DNA of 64,000 nucleotides from Escallonia rubra (taxonomy: Eukaryota; Streptophyta; Magnoliopsida; Escalloniales; Escalloniaceae). The position numbers and the translations under genes are program-made. The stretch is from the NCBI GenBank assembly GCA_033065855.1, contig JAVXUO010001690.1, positions 434,001 to 498,000 on the forward strand, read 5' to 3'. Positions 52,101-63,255 of this stretch are shown here, one piece after another (position 1 is the first letter of the stretch; each line of letters opens with the position of its first letter). The notes under the pieces are model-generated. The model was not told the DNA's origin, did not search any database, and worked only from the letters and a program-made list of their open reading frames with translations.

Positions 52101-54959
52101 TTGAAGTGCTTAATTTGATGCTAGCAATAAAAACCTGAGATTGGTTGCTTTTTATCTGCGTAGTTCTTCTCCAATATGCCTATGCTTCTGTCATCTATTA
52201 CAGATTCATTGTAAAGAAGGATGCCCCTGGATTGCAAGCAACTAAAATAGCAAATAAAATTGGCCTGCGAAGTGTTCAGAATGGAGATATTCTCTTGAAG
52301 AAAGTCTTTGTCCCTGATGAAGACAGATTACCTGGTGTCAATTCTTTTAAGGATACAAACAAAGTAAGGTGCTAGCTAGGTTCTTGATTTTTAACTCTCA
52401 TGTCAGGCGTATATCATGTGTTTATGATTTTCAGTTGATTAGGCATAAGTTGACACCGAGGATACATGTCTTCATACTAGATGTTCTCTAAAGTTCTTGT
52501 TGTAGTCTCACTGGAATTATTGTACAATGTATTGCCCTTTTTGTTCTTTAGCATTATGGTCGTCTTGTTTGATCTCCCTTCACAAACGAGGGATAGAGGA
52601 AAGTTTTGGTTAGTTCAGTGTGTGTGTGTGAGAAGGGTGTTGGGGACTTCTGTGAAACAAATAAAAAGGAAAGCTTGCTTACCAAGTACTACTTTAGAAG
52701 CTGCCTCTTTGATGCTCACCATGAGTATCAGTTGCGATCTTTTGCCTTGTCCTGCGTTTTTCATCAAGCGATACTGATACTGAAGAATATGTAGAAATCA
52801 TACACTTAATGGCCAGACATGGGCTATTATCTCTGTTGAAGAACTATGTAGATTGTGGGCAAGGGCTACCCTGTACTGATGTAACCTTGATATCTAACCA
52901 CCATGTCCGCTGGCTGCATTGGTTGCAGCTCCACCTGCTTTTGGCCCAGACATAGATCCCACACTTTGTTTGCCTCGTTCTCTGGCTTCACGTTTTCTTA
53001 GGCTTTTGATTTTCCTTTGCTGTTTCCAGTCTTAAGAAGATGCAAACTATATGTTACAAACTAGCAGTTGTGTAATCAATCTTGGTTTTACAGATGAGTT
53101 GGAAATTGTGTAGAATTCTAGAATTTTGTATCGCCTTTTATCACTGAAGTTCTTGCAATCATCATAAATAAACGATGTGGGACCTCATTTGTGTGATTTC
53201 TTCTTCACTGGGATAAGATGGAACATTTGAACAACCTTGAGCACTAAATTTATTGGTAACAATGAGCTATTAACATGCATGTTAGCGGATGGTTAGCACT
53301 CTTTGCTACTTAGCCCTCTTAATGCTCACAAGTGATGGGATGGGCTGACTTTGTTGCTTTCCTATAAATGAAATTGGCATTCTTGTTTTTTTATTTCAAG
53401 TTAGAGTATGAAGTGAACATATTTCTTTCTAATTTTCTGTTTTCTGCGGAAGACCAAAAGAGATATGTTAAGCTGACTGTCTTGGACCTTCTTACCTTTT
53501 CTATGCTGTCCTCCTTTGCCTGTCAACCTTCTGTCAATTTTCTTTTGTTTGCGAATCAATACCTGCATCCCACGTAATAAGTTAATACCTTTTAATATCT
53601 CTTTTTATACGGACACAGGTGCTTGCTGTTTCACGTGTTATGGTTGCCTGGCAACCTATCGGCATTTCAATGGGTGTGTACGACATGTGTCACAGGTATA
53701 ATCATATGCAAGCTTATTATTGCTAATTATTCCGATTAGATGTTTATCAATCACTCCGTTTTCTCTGGAGTTCCAATCATGGTTCCAAACAAATGATTGT
53801 GTGAGTAAATTTCGGAATTCAAATGGGCTGAACTTCTTCATTCACCAAAGTGTTTACATCAGCCTCCTGCCTCTGCTAATTAACTTTTATAACTCTTTTC
53901 AACTTGTCATCAAATATGACTTTGCTGTTCATTTTGTTCCATTTGTACTGCAATGTGAAGTACCAAAAAGTACAATGAGGAAGTTCACATTCCTGGCCTT
54001 CCCTTAAGTAAGGACAGATGTTCTCTGTCTTCTTCAACCACCAACTACTTCATAATTATTCTTGCTTGGCGCGTATTAGTTGTCGAACTCTTTTTGTAAT
54101 TTGAGGATTACACCATTCAAGCTTCTAAGTCTGGTAACGGCAGCTTAACGGCCCTGCCCATCCAATCGCATCACATATAGACCACTAACAAAAACGTAAA
54201 AGAAAAAAACAGAGGCAGAATCTATTTCTAGTAAGCACTCAATCCCAGCATGATTTTTATGAATTGAAGCACAAGTTGGATGCATACTGTCAGCAAAGCA
54301 ATATTTCAGCTCCTTAAAGCTTTTGTTGCTGCCCTTTTTCGAATCTTCTGTTGCCTTACCTTTTCTGATATGTACTGTTAAACTCAAAGATACTTGAAAG
54401 AGAGGAAGCAATTTGGAGTTCCACTGGCAGCTTTCCAACTCAATCAACAGAAATTAGTTCAGATGCTAGGTAACGTTCAAGCGATGATTCTTATTGGTTG
54501 GCGACTTTGCAAGTTGTATGAGACGGGAAAAATGACTCCAGGTCATGCTAGCTTGGGGAAGGTAAGTTTTTCTATTTTCTTGATGAACCAAGGTGCCACA
54601 TTTGATTATCGGTTTTGTGATTAAAAAATTTCTTCATTTTTCAGTCGTATATTACTCTGAGGGCAAGGGAAACAGTTTCCCTCGGACGGGAGTTACTTGG
54701 CGGCAATGGAATATTGGCCGACTTCCTCGTTGCAAAGGTTTTAAGCTTGTCGTAATATCAGCACTTGTTTAACGTCTGTATCCTATTTTGCCTTTAAAAA
54801 AGGTAACGTCCTTTTGCTGTGTTGCAGGCGTTCTGCGATTTGGAGCCGATTTACACATATGAAGGCACCTATGACATCAATACCTTGGTAACTGGTAGGG
54901 AAGTCACCGGTGTTGCCAGTTTCAAGCCAGCGGCATCAAACCAAAGGAGTCGTCTGTAA
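49195..54959 (+). CDS. ACX4: Peroxisomal acyl-CoA oxidase 4 (short-chain)
   Basis: Thirteen exons join in phase to 439 residues: 49195-49222, 49715-49819, 49968-50074, 50185-50262, 50348-50471, 50614-50687, 50779-50838, 50976-51085, 52204-52363, 53619-53695, 54390-54561, 54645-54737, 54828-54959. ACX4 oxidises short-chain acyl-CoA to 2-enoyl-CoA with FAD, passing electrons to oxygen, in peroxisomal beta-oxidation. Family motifs include [58 protein letters not shown] and [17 protein letters not shown], where Glu408 is the expected catalytic base. The C-terminal SRL is a PTS1 peroxisome signal. Length matches the family. Exon 1 codes only nine residues and is accepted because it gives an in-phase ATG. 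Intron 1 carries a GT microsatellite and a 17-base G-run. Confidence 0.96.
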
Positions 54960-56345
54960 TAGTGTAAAATTTCTTCCTTTGCACCCCAAGGGGAAAATCT
55001 GTTTGTTGTCTCAATGCCCCATGTCAATAAAGAGTCAACTTGCTAAACCGCTTATTGTATAATTTCAAAAAAAAGTTGACATGAATTAATTTTTACTACA
55101 GAAATTGCGTCACCCTGTCGGTAGATGGCTTTATATTACAGAGACATAGCATGTAATGGAGCTGTTTGTCGTCCTGGCCTTTGTGTTGTCTTTAAAAAGA
55201 GCATATTGGTAAAGATTGCAAAGTTAGCCAGTGTAGCGTCTGCAATGTCATCAGAAATGCAGTACGTTATAGCTAGATATTGTTTTTTGAATGTCTTACC
55301 TGGGTTTTAGGCAGGGGGAGGATTGTTCTCAGTGGGTAACCTTAAAGCTTAAACGGCTTCCTATGAACCAAAAAACGCTGATATCCCTCCTATTTCTCTG
55401 ATAGTCTGCTGCCATCATGATTTCTCCTCGTCCAGGTCTTAGGATACTTGTTGCGCCATCATGATTTCAGCAGGTCTCAGCTCCTGGTTGAACCTGTAAT
55501 TATGTAGCAGCGTTCTTGACCCTGTTAGCTGTTGCACGTACACAAAAACGAGTGCTTAGCTCTATCTTGTTTCCTCAACCAACGCTCAAGTTGGCTGGGC
55601 GTTGTTCCCGAGGAGATGTTGAAAGAGGGAACCATGGTCGAGTGGCGACTCAGAAAATTCATCTCTCTCGGCATGTTACACTCATGGCTGACGAGTCTCC
55701 CCGATGATCCGTGGAGATAACAATTGGAAACTCAAAACCCCCTCCAGAAAGCCCCACAAGATCTGCTACCAGACCGGACAAACCACTCTTACGCTCTCAA
55801 CAATCCATTAATCATCACTTACTAAAAATGGCTAGAGGCGGCAGGGAGAAAGTTTGAGAAGTGTTGCAGTGAAGATACTGGGAACCCAGAAAGATTGGCC
55901 CATCGCAGCTGCATTTTGACCGGTCACTGGTTCTTGAAATCAGGGACTACACGTGTTAAAACCGTGCCCCAAACACGTTTCATCGGTATACTAAAAACTA
56001 TGCAGCAGACGCAGTCGTTACATAGCAAATGCTGGCTGATGCCATTGTCCTTTGGGAGTGCTAAAGGTTTCCCAATTTGTACATTGTTAACTCACTAGAC
56101 TAGTTAACAGTCATTTGTTCTTGTTAGTAGAATGATTTCTAGATAACTATTGACAATAATATGTAATATCAGAAAATGTGACAATTATAACGACCAATTA
56201 CGCTCTTTGAAATACATCATCCCAAAATCTCTCTGAAATACATCAGAAAATGATGAATTTATGCCCGCAAACTTAAAGCTTCATTTCAAGATGTCAAACT
56301 ACAACTGAAGCAATCAAATAAGTTAAAGAAACAACTAAACTAAAG
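54960..56345. other. Intergenic, ACX4 3' flank
   Basis: It begins with the ACX4 3' UTR. Frames at 55516-55720 give a 34-residue stretch from an ATG at 55613 (ending WLTSLPDDPWR) that looks protein-like, but I cannot assign it and it has no splice partners. The distal part probably includes the 3' UTR of the DOG1-like gene. Confidence 0.45.
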
Positions 56346-57074
56346 CTACCACCCACGACTTGCCACTCTCCTCTCTGCCTCTTTCTGCAAACCCAACACC
56401 CTAATCTTGAGCTGAAGCTGAGTGGCAGCGGCCAAGAACTTGACATTCTGAACGGGACTCAGTATCTCCGCCACCCTCTCCGCCGTCCTCGTCCTCAGCA
56501 TATCAGCGCTGCCCAACACGGCTTCCATGGCGGACCTAAGCACTTCGATAACATCCTCGGTCTCGCCAATCTCCCCGTCCACGGGCGGCCGCCCTCCCCG
56601 CCTCGCCAGCTCCACCATCGGCGGAGCCGCTACGCTCTCCTGAATCCTAGCCAGCTCGTTCGCCAGCTCCCTCTCCTCCGCCTTGGTCTCCTCCTTCAAC
56701 CTGTCCATCCTCCGGCCCTGCTCCTCGGACAAGTCATCAACCAAGCTCGCCATCATGCGAAACGCCAGCCCGGGCTTGAACCCCGCTATCCAAAAGAACG
56801 TCCGTTCAAAAGGAGTGAACCAGGTCGGCGCAAACACGAGGAAAACGTCCCGGTTCGCGACCCGGGATTTCTCCTCGTAGTACTGCTGGTAGTGACCGAG
56901 GACCCGCGTGATCAGGTCCTTCAAGTCCTCATCGCGGGACTCATGGCCAGTTTGCAGCTTGGAGTTGAGCTCGTCCAGGTAGTGCTCTTGGCGAACAAGC
57001 CACCCTTCAAAGAACCTCTCAAACGACCTGACAGCATGGTTGCTGGTTGGGCTTGTAGTTGTCCTCTTCGACAT
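56346..57074 (-). CDS. DOG1-domain protein (intronless)
   Basis: A single uninterrupted frame encodes 242 residues from the first ATG (MSKRTTTSP). The open frame extends 24 codons further upstream but without an ATG, and that part overlaps the region just below the TATA box. Residues about 15-40 (FERFFEGWLVRQEHYLDEL) and the following helices are the DOG1 domain, related to TGA bZIP transcription factors but without a bZIP. The C-terminal helix MLRTRTAERVAEILSPVQNV, FLAAATQLQLKIRV is the second conserved block. Relatives (DOG1, DOGL4, RAS1) act in seed dormancy, reserve accumulation, and ABA or salt responses, some binding heme or PP2C phosphatases. Which member this is cannot be told here. 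The coding sequence is clearly more GC-rich than its neighbours. Confidence 0.9.
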   Translation of the reverse strand: MSKRTTTSPTSNHAVRSFERFFEGWLVRQEHYLDELNSKLQTGHESRDEDLKDLITRVLGHYQQYYEEKSRVANRDVFLVFAPTWFTPFERTFFWIAGFKPGLAFRMMASLVDDLSEEQGRRMDRLKEETKAEERELANELARIQESVAAPPMVELARRGGRPPVDGEIGETEDVIEVLRSAMEAVLGSADMLRTRTAERVAEILSPVQNVKFLAAATQLQLKIRVLGLQKEAERRVASRGW

Positions 57075-57146
57075 TGTTGGTACGTTTGCTAAAAAGGGTT
57101 TGATAATCAAAAGAGGGCCCAATGGTTTGAAGGTTGAGGGCACCAA

Positions 57147-57152
57147 TTTATA
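57147..57152 (-). promoter_or_regulatory. TATA box of the DOG1-domain gene
   Basis: On the minus strand CCCTATAAATTGG lies 73-78 bases upstream of the ATG at 57074, a normal distance leaving a UTR of about 45 bases. It supports the choice of that ATG over the upstream TTG of the open frame. Confidence 0.65.
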
Positions 57153-58091
57153 GGGTTTGAGGGTTTATGAGATATTTTTGGCATTTTTGTGCTGCTCTGT
57201 GGGTAGTATTATCTGGATTCTTCGAGTCGAAGGCACGAACTTGGCATGGGGAACGTACAAGTGGGAGGTGGGGTGTACGAGTGACAAGTGGGAAGCAAAG
57301 GGTTCCTGATCCATAAGGAAGCTGAGGGGTGTTGACACTTGGAGGAGCTGCTAGCGATCAAAAGATTTTCTGATTTCTCTTTGTATTCAGATCAGAAGGG
57401 TTTTAGGGAATTTGTTTTATCAGGAGAGAGAGTGGACAGTTGATCGGTGCGATTCCAAATCGCCGACACACCCTCCGAGTGAGGGAAAAGGTGAGGTGGG
57501 GCTGCTCGGTGTTCTTTGTCCTCACTGTTTCCTTCATTCAGTTGCTAAAGTGGGAAAGCACGTTTTCTTTTTCTTTCGGAAATTATAAGATGAAGTTTAA
57601 TTGTTACAGTCAGTCATGACCTTATGCTTTACTGAGAATATAGGAAAAGAGCTCTGTAGCTCTTCAAAAAAAGGAGAATCTGAAGGGAAAATGTGATTTA
57701 TAATGAAACATCAGCAACACATAAAATACTAAGAAAAGAGGTCATTCACGTACGAGCAAGCGAGCTCCAGAAAGAGGATTGTTTTACTGGTGACATGATA
57801 AGTGTGTCTTTATTCTTTAAGAAGTCAGTCCTGATGAACTATCGTTTTTGCAATACACGCAAAAGTTTCTTATCTTGATAGAAGTTACGTGTATACAACT
57901 ACTATAACATCATGAATAATAGGTACTATTGGGTCACTAGCTATGTCACTCCCCGCCAAGTGGATCGATGTGGGAAGCACGTTTTTGTGCATGTGTAAAT
58001 ATGAGGATTCTTACTTGGTGAATCCTGGTCGCGTCAAAGAAAGCGTATGCAGAAAGTTGGACAAAGTACAAATCAAGCAAGCATAAAGCTT
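57153..58091. other. Intergenic, DOG1-like promoter region
   Basis: Upstream sequence of the minus-strand DOG1-like gene. No other gene is recognised. Confidence 0.5.
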
Positions 58092-58256
58092 CAGCTGTAC
58101 TGCAGAGGTGCTGCAAAAAAAGAAGAAAAAAAGGCGCGTTAAGACATATCTAGCCATAACAAACTATCGCTACAATGTTTTAGCAATAAAAAAACAACAC
58201 TTTTAATGACTAAAAAGCGTTACTAAAGATGTTACAGCACCTCTGCAGTTGTGCTG
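58092..58256. mobile_element. MITE of about 165 bp
   Basis: The left end CAGCTGTACTGCAGAGGTGC and the right end in reverse complement CAGCACAACTGCAGAGGTGC, both continuing TG(C/T)AA, form inverted repeats of about 25 bp with few mismatches. The interior is AT-rich and non-coding. No target-site duplication is evident, so the family is unassigned. Confidence 0.7.
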
Positions 58257-59574
58257 TGCAAAACGGTATCTTCAACGTTCTGGTGAGAACTCTTACTTTG
58301 GATCGGAAAGGGGGGCATGAAACGATCGGAAAGGGCTGCATAATTTAGCCGCCAGGAGATAGAATTGGGTCTGTCCGCCTCTTGTCCAGCACTTAATATA
58401 TCTTGTTTTTTGGCATCTCTGGAGTCACCTCCACCAGCTATACCGCTGACTGAATTCGGATACAAGGAAAAACGAGAACTGCTGCAATGAATTATAAGCA
58501 TGATTTCATCGCATTGCACCGTTCGAGCGAGAGCATGCATTTCTTTCTAGAACCAGGCCTGAACCAGGCTTGAATAGGGCCGAGTCGAGGGTGGTTCTTT
58601 AAATTTACTGGCTCGACTTGTTTTTCGTAAAGCCCAAGCCCGAGCATGAGCGCTCAATAAATTAGCAGGCTTCAAAAAGTATACATACATGTTCATTTCA
58701 TTCTATGGACTGACCTCAAACGAGCTTTTTAAACAAGTGAACATAAACTGAGCATAAGGTTTATACTTTTTGAAGGTAAGTTGTACAAGCACCATTTTGC
58801 GCTGTCTTTTTTTTTTTAGTTAATAAGAGAAAAGCATTGAAAATTAAAAGAGGTACAAAGAAACCCAACGGCGAGTAAAGGTCACGACATTTCCGTGACT
58901 CTGTGTATACACGACCACAAAGGTCGGAAACTAACAACGAACCTATAAACTCAAAACCAATTACAATTAAACTAAAGCAGAGCATATCTTACACTTTAGA
59001 TTAACTTTAAGTTACCGACAATGTTCCAGTTTCCATCGAAATGTTTCGGTCACTAAAAATTGTCAAGGACCTGCCTTTGACACTTGCACTGTGTCAAAAG
59101 TGTTACTAAAGACGTATCGCTAGAAGCCAATCAACGATTTCATGATGTTGAGTCCTTTGATTCTAGCTGGTATGGGGAATTTGTTGCGGTGATCGAACCA
59201 AAATTTAGTTTAATTGTCCACGGAAAGTTAGAATGCCGGATTTAGTTCCAAATGATGCAAATTTATGAACAATAACTACAATCAGGCAGCGCCAAAGTCC
59301 ACACCTTCGCATGGTTGTCGCAACCTCTATTGTGGCTATCTATGAGTTGAACATTCTCTCATTAGTACTTTCTCTAGCAAAAAAAAATGTATAAAAAAGC
59401 ACAACGGAATAAGAATATAAACGTCCTCCTACAATGGATCAAGCTAAGGTCCAGTAATGAAGTTGCTTGCGATTATTAGTGGAGTACGTTGCTCATTATT
59501 CGTCATATATTAGCATGACGTATAACAACAATGCATTGTAATATACTGTACAACCAGCTTAGAGTGATGTACAA
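58257..59574. other. Intergenic, no gene recognised
   Basis: A 102-codon minus-strand frame at 58232-58540 runs into the MITE and matches nothing known. The last part should contain the 3' UTR of the SAC phosphatase gene. Confidence 0.45.
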
Positions 59575-60392
59575 TTAGAAAAGGCCACACAAACGAGGCT
59601 TCGAACAGATCTGTCTGCCATGAGCTCTGGCCAGCGCCATCATTCCAGCAGCAGCACTTGCACAGAGTACAGAAGACAAAAAGCTCTGTGTGTTTCGTCC
59701 CGCTACACAGAAGAAGCAAAAGGATCAAAGTTTAAGATCTTCTGAGCTAACATCAGAGAGGGAGAGATTGAGTTTCAGCCCTAGACAAGGCAATGAAAAT
59801 GAAGATACCATGGTTAAGGGTTATTGATGTAACCGTCAATCCTCCAATCAACAGAGCTGATGCGACGGGAAGATACTGCGAATTTTCAGTTGACCATACA
59901 AAAATATCAGGGACGAGCAAAAGATAACAAATGCAGGATGTGGCTTCTGACATTAACTTGCACTAAAGTGAAGACCTAGCTTAATATAAAGTGATCGTTT
60001 GCAGTAAAAGCTTTAGCTGTTAGAGAACGAGTCCAAAAATGTATATCATGCTTTCACACTCCCCATCTACATGCAATCCCCTGATTGCCCATGGATTGCA
60101 CGTAGAGAGACAAATCACGATGCACCACCATTAAGTGCACAAATAAACAGAGTACAAGTTGCACTTTAGGATCGGGGGACCAAATACGCAAGCAAGAATA
60201 ATCCACGGCCAAGCAAGGCAAGGCCGAGCAAGGCCAAGGCAGCCACGGCCAAGCAAGGCCAAGGCAGGCACAGGCAAGAATGACGAACGATTTGCACGGC
60301 AGTATCGCTGCGGGCCTCCACCAGAGTTTCCTCTGGCTTTGCCCCACTTACACATGCACAGCTTAATCTTTGAGACAAGCATATGACTACTG

Positions 60393-60425
<33 letters not shown>

Positions 60426-63255
60426 CGTTAGCATCCGCATGGACCATCGCAATGCTTTGTTTTAATTAAACAGTCGGATTCCCCTTGTCCGTACCAGTTC
60501 CAAATACGCAAGCAAGAAGAATCCAACCTAAGACCTTGTCAAACAGAGCTCTGATACCATGCACCAGCATTTGCTCTAAAAGCTTAAACTGTTAGAGAAT
60601 GGACCCAACGATGGATATTAGTCTCAAAGTTTCTTTCTACAATTTGCAACTCGTGTCAGCCATAATTTTGTTCACTCATTTGACTACGTTTATAGGTGAT
60701 ATCGTTCTTTCTTTCATTTCATTCATTCCTTCAATCATTTTGATCCTTCATAGGTGCTAAATGTGCTCAAATAGCATCAGTATCTGTCCAAGTCATTTTA
60801 ATAGATGTCGGAACTTTCTTCTCATTATTAGTAATAACAGAAGAAACACGCTGAAACTGATTCGATAGAAATGACACATTCTATGTATGCCTATGACGGA
60901 ATATATGATTGTCTAGTACGAGGTAGATGACAGGAAGTACATGGAAATAAGGAAAACTATCACTTGAATTTTAGAAAACCATGTCATTTAAAAGTCAAAC
61001 GTCATTATCGCTTACAGAGAAGGATTCAACTCTGTTAAGTCGAACTGGGGAAGGACTTCTGTTGATGATATAGTGGCCACTTATAAGATCAATTGCATCC
61101 TGAAAATTTGTCATATCATGTTAATAAAATTTAACTACTTGGAGAGCCAAGGGATCTCTTTCATCATAAATGAGTCATGTGATCAGCTTGCCTGTCGAAC
61201 TCCATCTTGGAAGTTATTCAAATAGTATCTTGAAATGGCACTCATCCCATCTTTGATCAGCCCTGTCATAGTCTGCTTTCCGTATCTGCAACATTACAGC
61301 TCACAATCATCAGGAAAGTGATACATCTGAGATTTAGTCCTTCAAATTTCTCTTATATTACCTGACAAGATCTCCTTTCAGTGCATGGGTTCCGGAATAC
61401 TCGAGGCTTATCTCATCACCTTGCTCCACCCATACTATCACACATGACTTCAAAGATCAGACCCAAGCAAAAGGTGGACTAACAAAGCAATTGACTAGTG
61501 ATGCAAACAACTATATTAAGTCCATACAAGTTAAGAAAACTTCAAAATCTTCATTGAACATGGAAATGCTCTCAGTGGAAGATAATGCACCAACCCTCAT
61601 CAGTTGCGAATCCAAAGATCTCCGAGCAAGGTAGCTCTGCCAAGACCAAAAAAAATAACATAAGCAACTTGCAGTTATAATGACTAGCAAATCTGACCTT
61701 ATAAAAAAACTACTATATGATTGATTATTGAGAGTTTGAGGAAGAGAGAGAAAACTTCATGCTCCACATCCAGTTGATCGTCAACTCTGGCAAGACTGTT
61801 TTCTTCCTATTTATTTATTATCTATGCCTTGATAAAAATCAATCATATATTACAAATATTTTCTCAAACCTGAGTAACATTTGTACGATCAAGGCAATCA
61901 ATGCAGTTGGATCTTATAATTCCTTTCTGCTCTTCTAGTATGTGCCCCTCTTTGTCTAAGAGGAAGTATCTGCTCAGCTGGAATGGTAATTATTAAAAGA
62001 AAAAAAAGGTATTATGGAAAACCAGCATTGCTGATTCTAAAAACATACTCTGGTTGTAGTTATTACCCTTGCTTTTCAAAGTCGTCGGAGATCTGCTCAT
62101 AGAGAAGATGTATATTATCGAAGTTTGAGTTTCCACAACATCTATGAAAGTCAAATGGCACATATCTGAATCAATACAAGTAACTAATTAGAATAGTTTT
62201 CGTTATCCATTTGGTTACAACTAAGTGGGGATAAAAATTCATAGATGCTCCTTAGAATTAAATAGCCAAGTAACTGTGAAGTGAAATTGAACAGATATAC
62301 CTGCTCTGAGCACATAAGACCTCAAGCAAATTTTCATGGTACCTCGAACACTTACCATCAAACGACAATTTTTTGAAGAAACTGTAATGTATACTTTTGC
62401 ATTAATAGATTAATATCTTACAGAAAGTTGAATACTCTAATTTAAGACTGTTACATGGACTCTTCAGAATGCCTAAAGTACCCATGTCACACACTCGACA
62501 TTTGGACATGGGTATGGGATCTGTGTTCGACACATCTCAAAGGATATGCCACTATGAACACAATCTTCTATGTTTCTTTTATTTGTTATTACTTTGAGAT
62601 GAGGCAAGTTCTCAATTAAAACCACGTGCATCACATAGAACACCATTTTACCTTAGGAATAACTAAAAGTAGTAATGTATAATATGTAGGATAACAGGTA
62701 TTGAATAGTAAAATGAGAGTTCAATTTAGTAAATAAACAAAAAAATCACCTCGCATTCGGCACTTTTTCCATTTCAGCAGCAAATGCCATACTTAGTTGA
62801 CCCTCATCACCATGCTACATAGTAGGATAAGACAAGAGTAAAATATTCATGAAGGAAAAGATCATCTCCCTGGCAGAAAGGAGCAGCTAACTTGCTGAAA
62901 ATTCATAAAGTTGGCCAGCTGAGTAGTTTCATGTTCAGTCCAAGGTAAGTTGCCTCATACCGCAACCTGATTGGGGTGTGTGTGGGGGGTGGGGAGATAT
63001 AGAGAGAGTCTTACCTTATCAGTTAGGTCTACTGCAACAGTCTCTCCATATCTTTGTAAAAGATCATGAAAATGGCGCTCCACAACCATTGACTTGTACA
63101 AAAATAAAGTCAGATGCTCATAATTCAAGACAGGAAGTATGACATAGATGTCCATAAGAAGTGCTTACGTTTTGCTCATGATTCACGATTTGAAGACGTG
63201 GTTTATAACTCAAATCAACAATTTGTTCCCACAGGAGGGGAATTGAACCTCGAAT
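59575..63255 (-). CDS. SAC8: SAC-domain phosphoinositide phosphatase, C-terminal part
   Basis: Eleven exons, in phase, give the last 327 residues: 63169-63255, 63015-63092, 62750-62814, 62067-62165, 61870-61969, 61528-61636, 61362-61434, 61192-61285, 61016-61099, 59809-59875, 59575-59702. The 5' exons lie beyond 64000. The SAC domain is seen from [19 protein letters not shown] through [13 protein letters not shown] to the catalytic CX5R loop [15 protein letters not shown], then [19 protein letters not shown]. Two C-terminal hydrophobic helices ([17 protein letters not shown] and [16 protein letters not shown]) and the tail [14 protein letters not shown] place it in the plant SAC6/7/8 group, ER or trafficking-membrane PI4P/PIP phosphatases. 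The intron after 61192 uses a GC donor (CAG/GCAAGC). Intron 10 (59876-61015) carries repeats. SAC8 is suggested by the ACX4 neighbour only. Confidence 0.93.
60005..60045 (+). repeat. Direct repeat, copy A, in SAC intron 10
   Basis: AAAGCTTTAGCTGTTAGAGA and following bases recur at 60576-60618 in a slightly different form. The sequence resembles that found beside LTR retrotransposon primer sites in many plants, so it may be retroelement debris. Confidence 0.5.
60176..60280 (+). repeat. GGCCAAGCAAGGC minisatellite
   Basis: Seven or so degenerate copies of a 10-13 base unit (GGCCAAGCAAGGC, GGCCGAGCAAGGCC and similar) lie in the last large intron of the SAC gene. It is not coding, although it gives open frames on both strands. 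Confidence 0.75.
60500..60620 (-). mobile_element. LTR-retroelement remnant with primer-site-like sequence
   Basis: On the minus strand TGGTATCAGAGC (60548-60559) is identical to the common initiator-tRNA-Met primer binding site of plant LTR retrotransposons. It is preceded by CA at the end of a segment (60560-60620) that shares a repeat with 60005-60045. The phrase CCAAATACGCAAGCAAGAA is also duplicated (60179 and 60500). Together these look like a degraded TRIM or Copia fragment in an intron. No protein-coding part is left. Confidence 0.45.

Noticed and set aside
55516..55720. Possible small gene ending WLTSLPDDPWR after ACX4
   Set aside because: It looks protein-like over about 34 residues but has no family match, no promoter signal and no neighbouring exon that joins, so it is mentioned only in the intergenic entry.
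56346..57146. 266-residue version of the DOG1-like protein
   Set aside because: The extra 24 N-terminal codons start at TTG, not ATG, and lie directly below the TATA box. The first ATG is at 57074.
59703..59808. U12-type intron in the SAC gene (donor GTATCTTC)
   Set aside because: The donor differs from the U12 consensus GTATCCTT, and the branch-like sequence ATCTTAAAC lies too far from the acceptor.
60131..60421. 96-97 codon frames full of Leu, Ala, Trp and Pro in the SAC intron
   Set aside because: They come from the GGCCAAGCAAGGC minisatellite.
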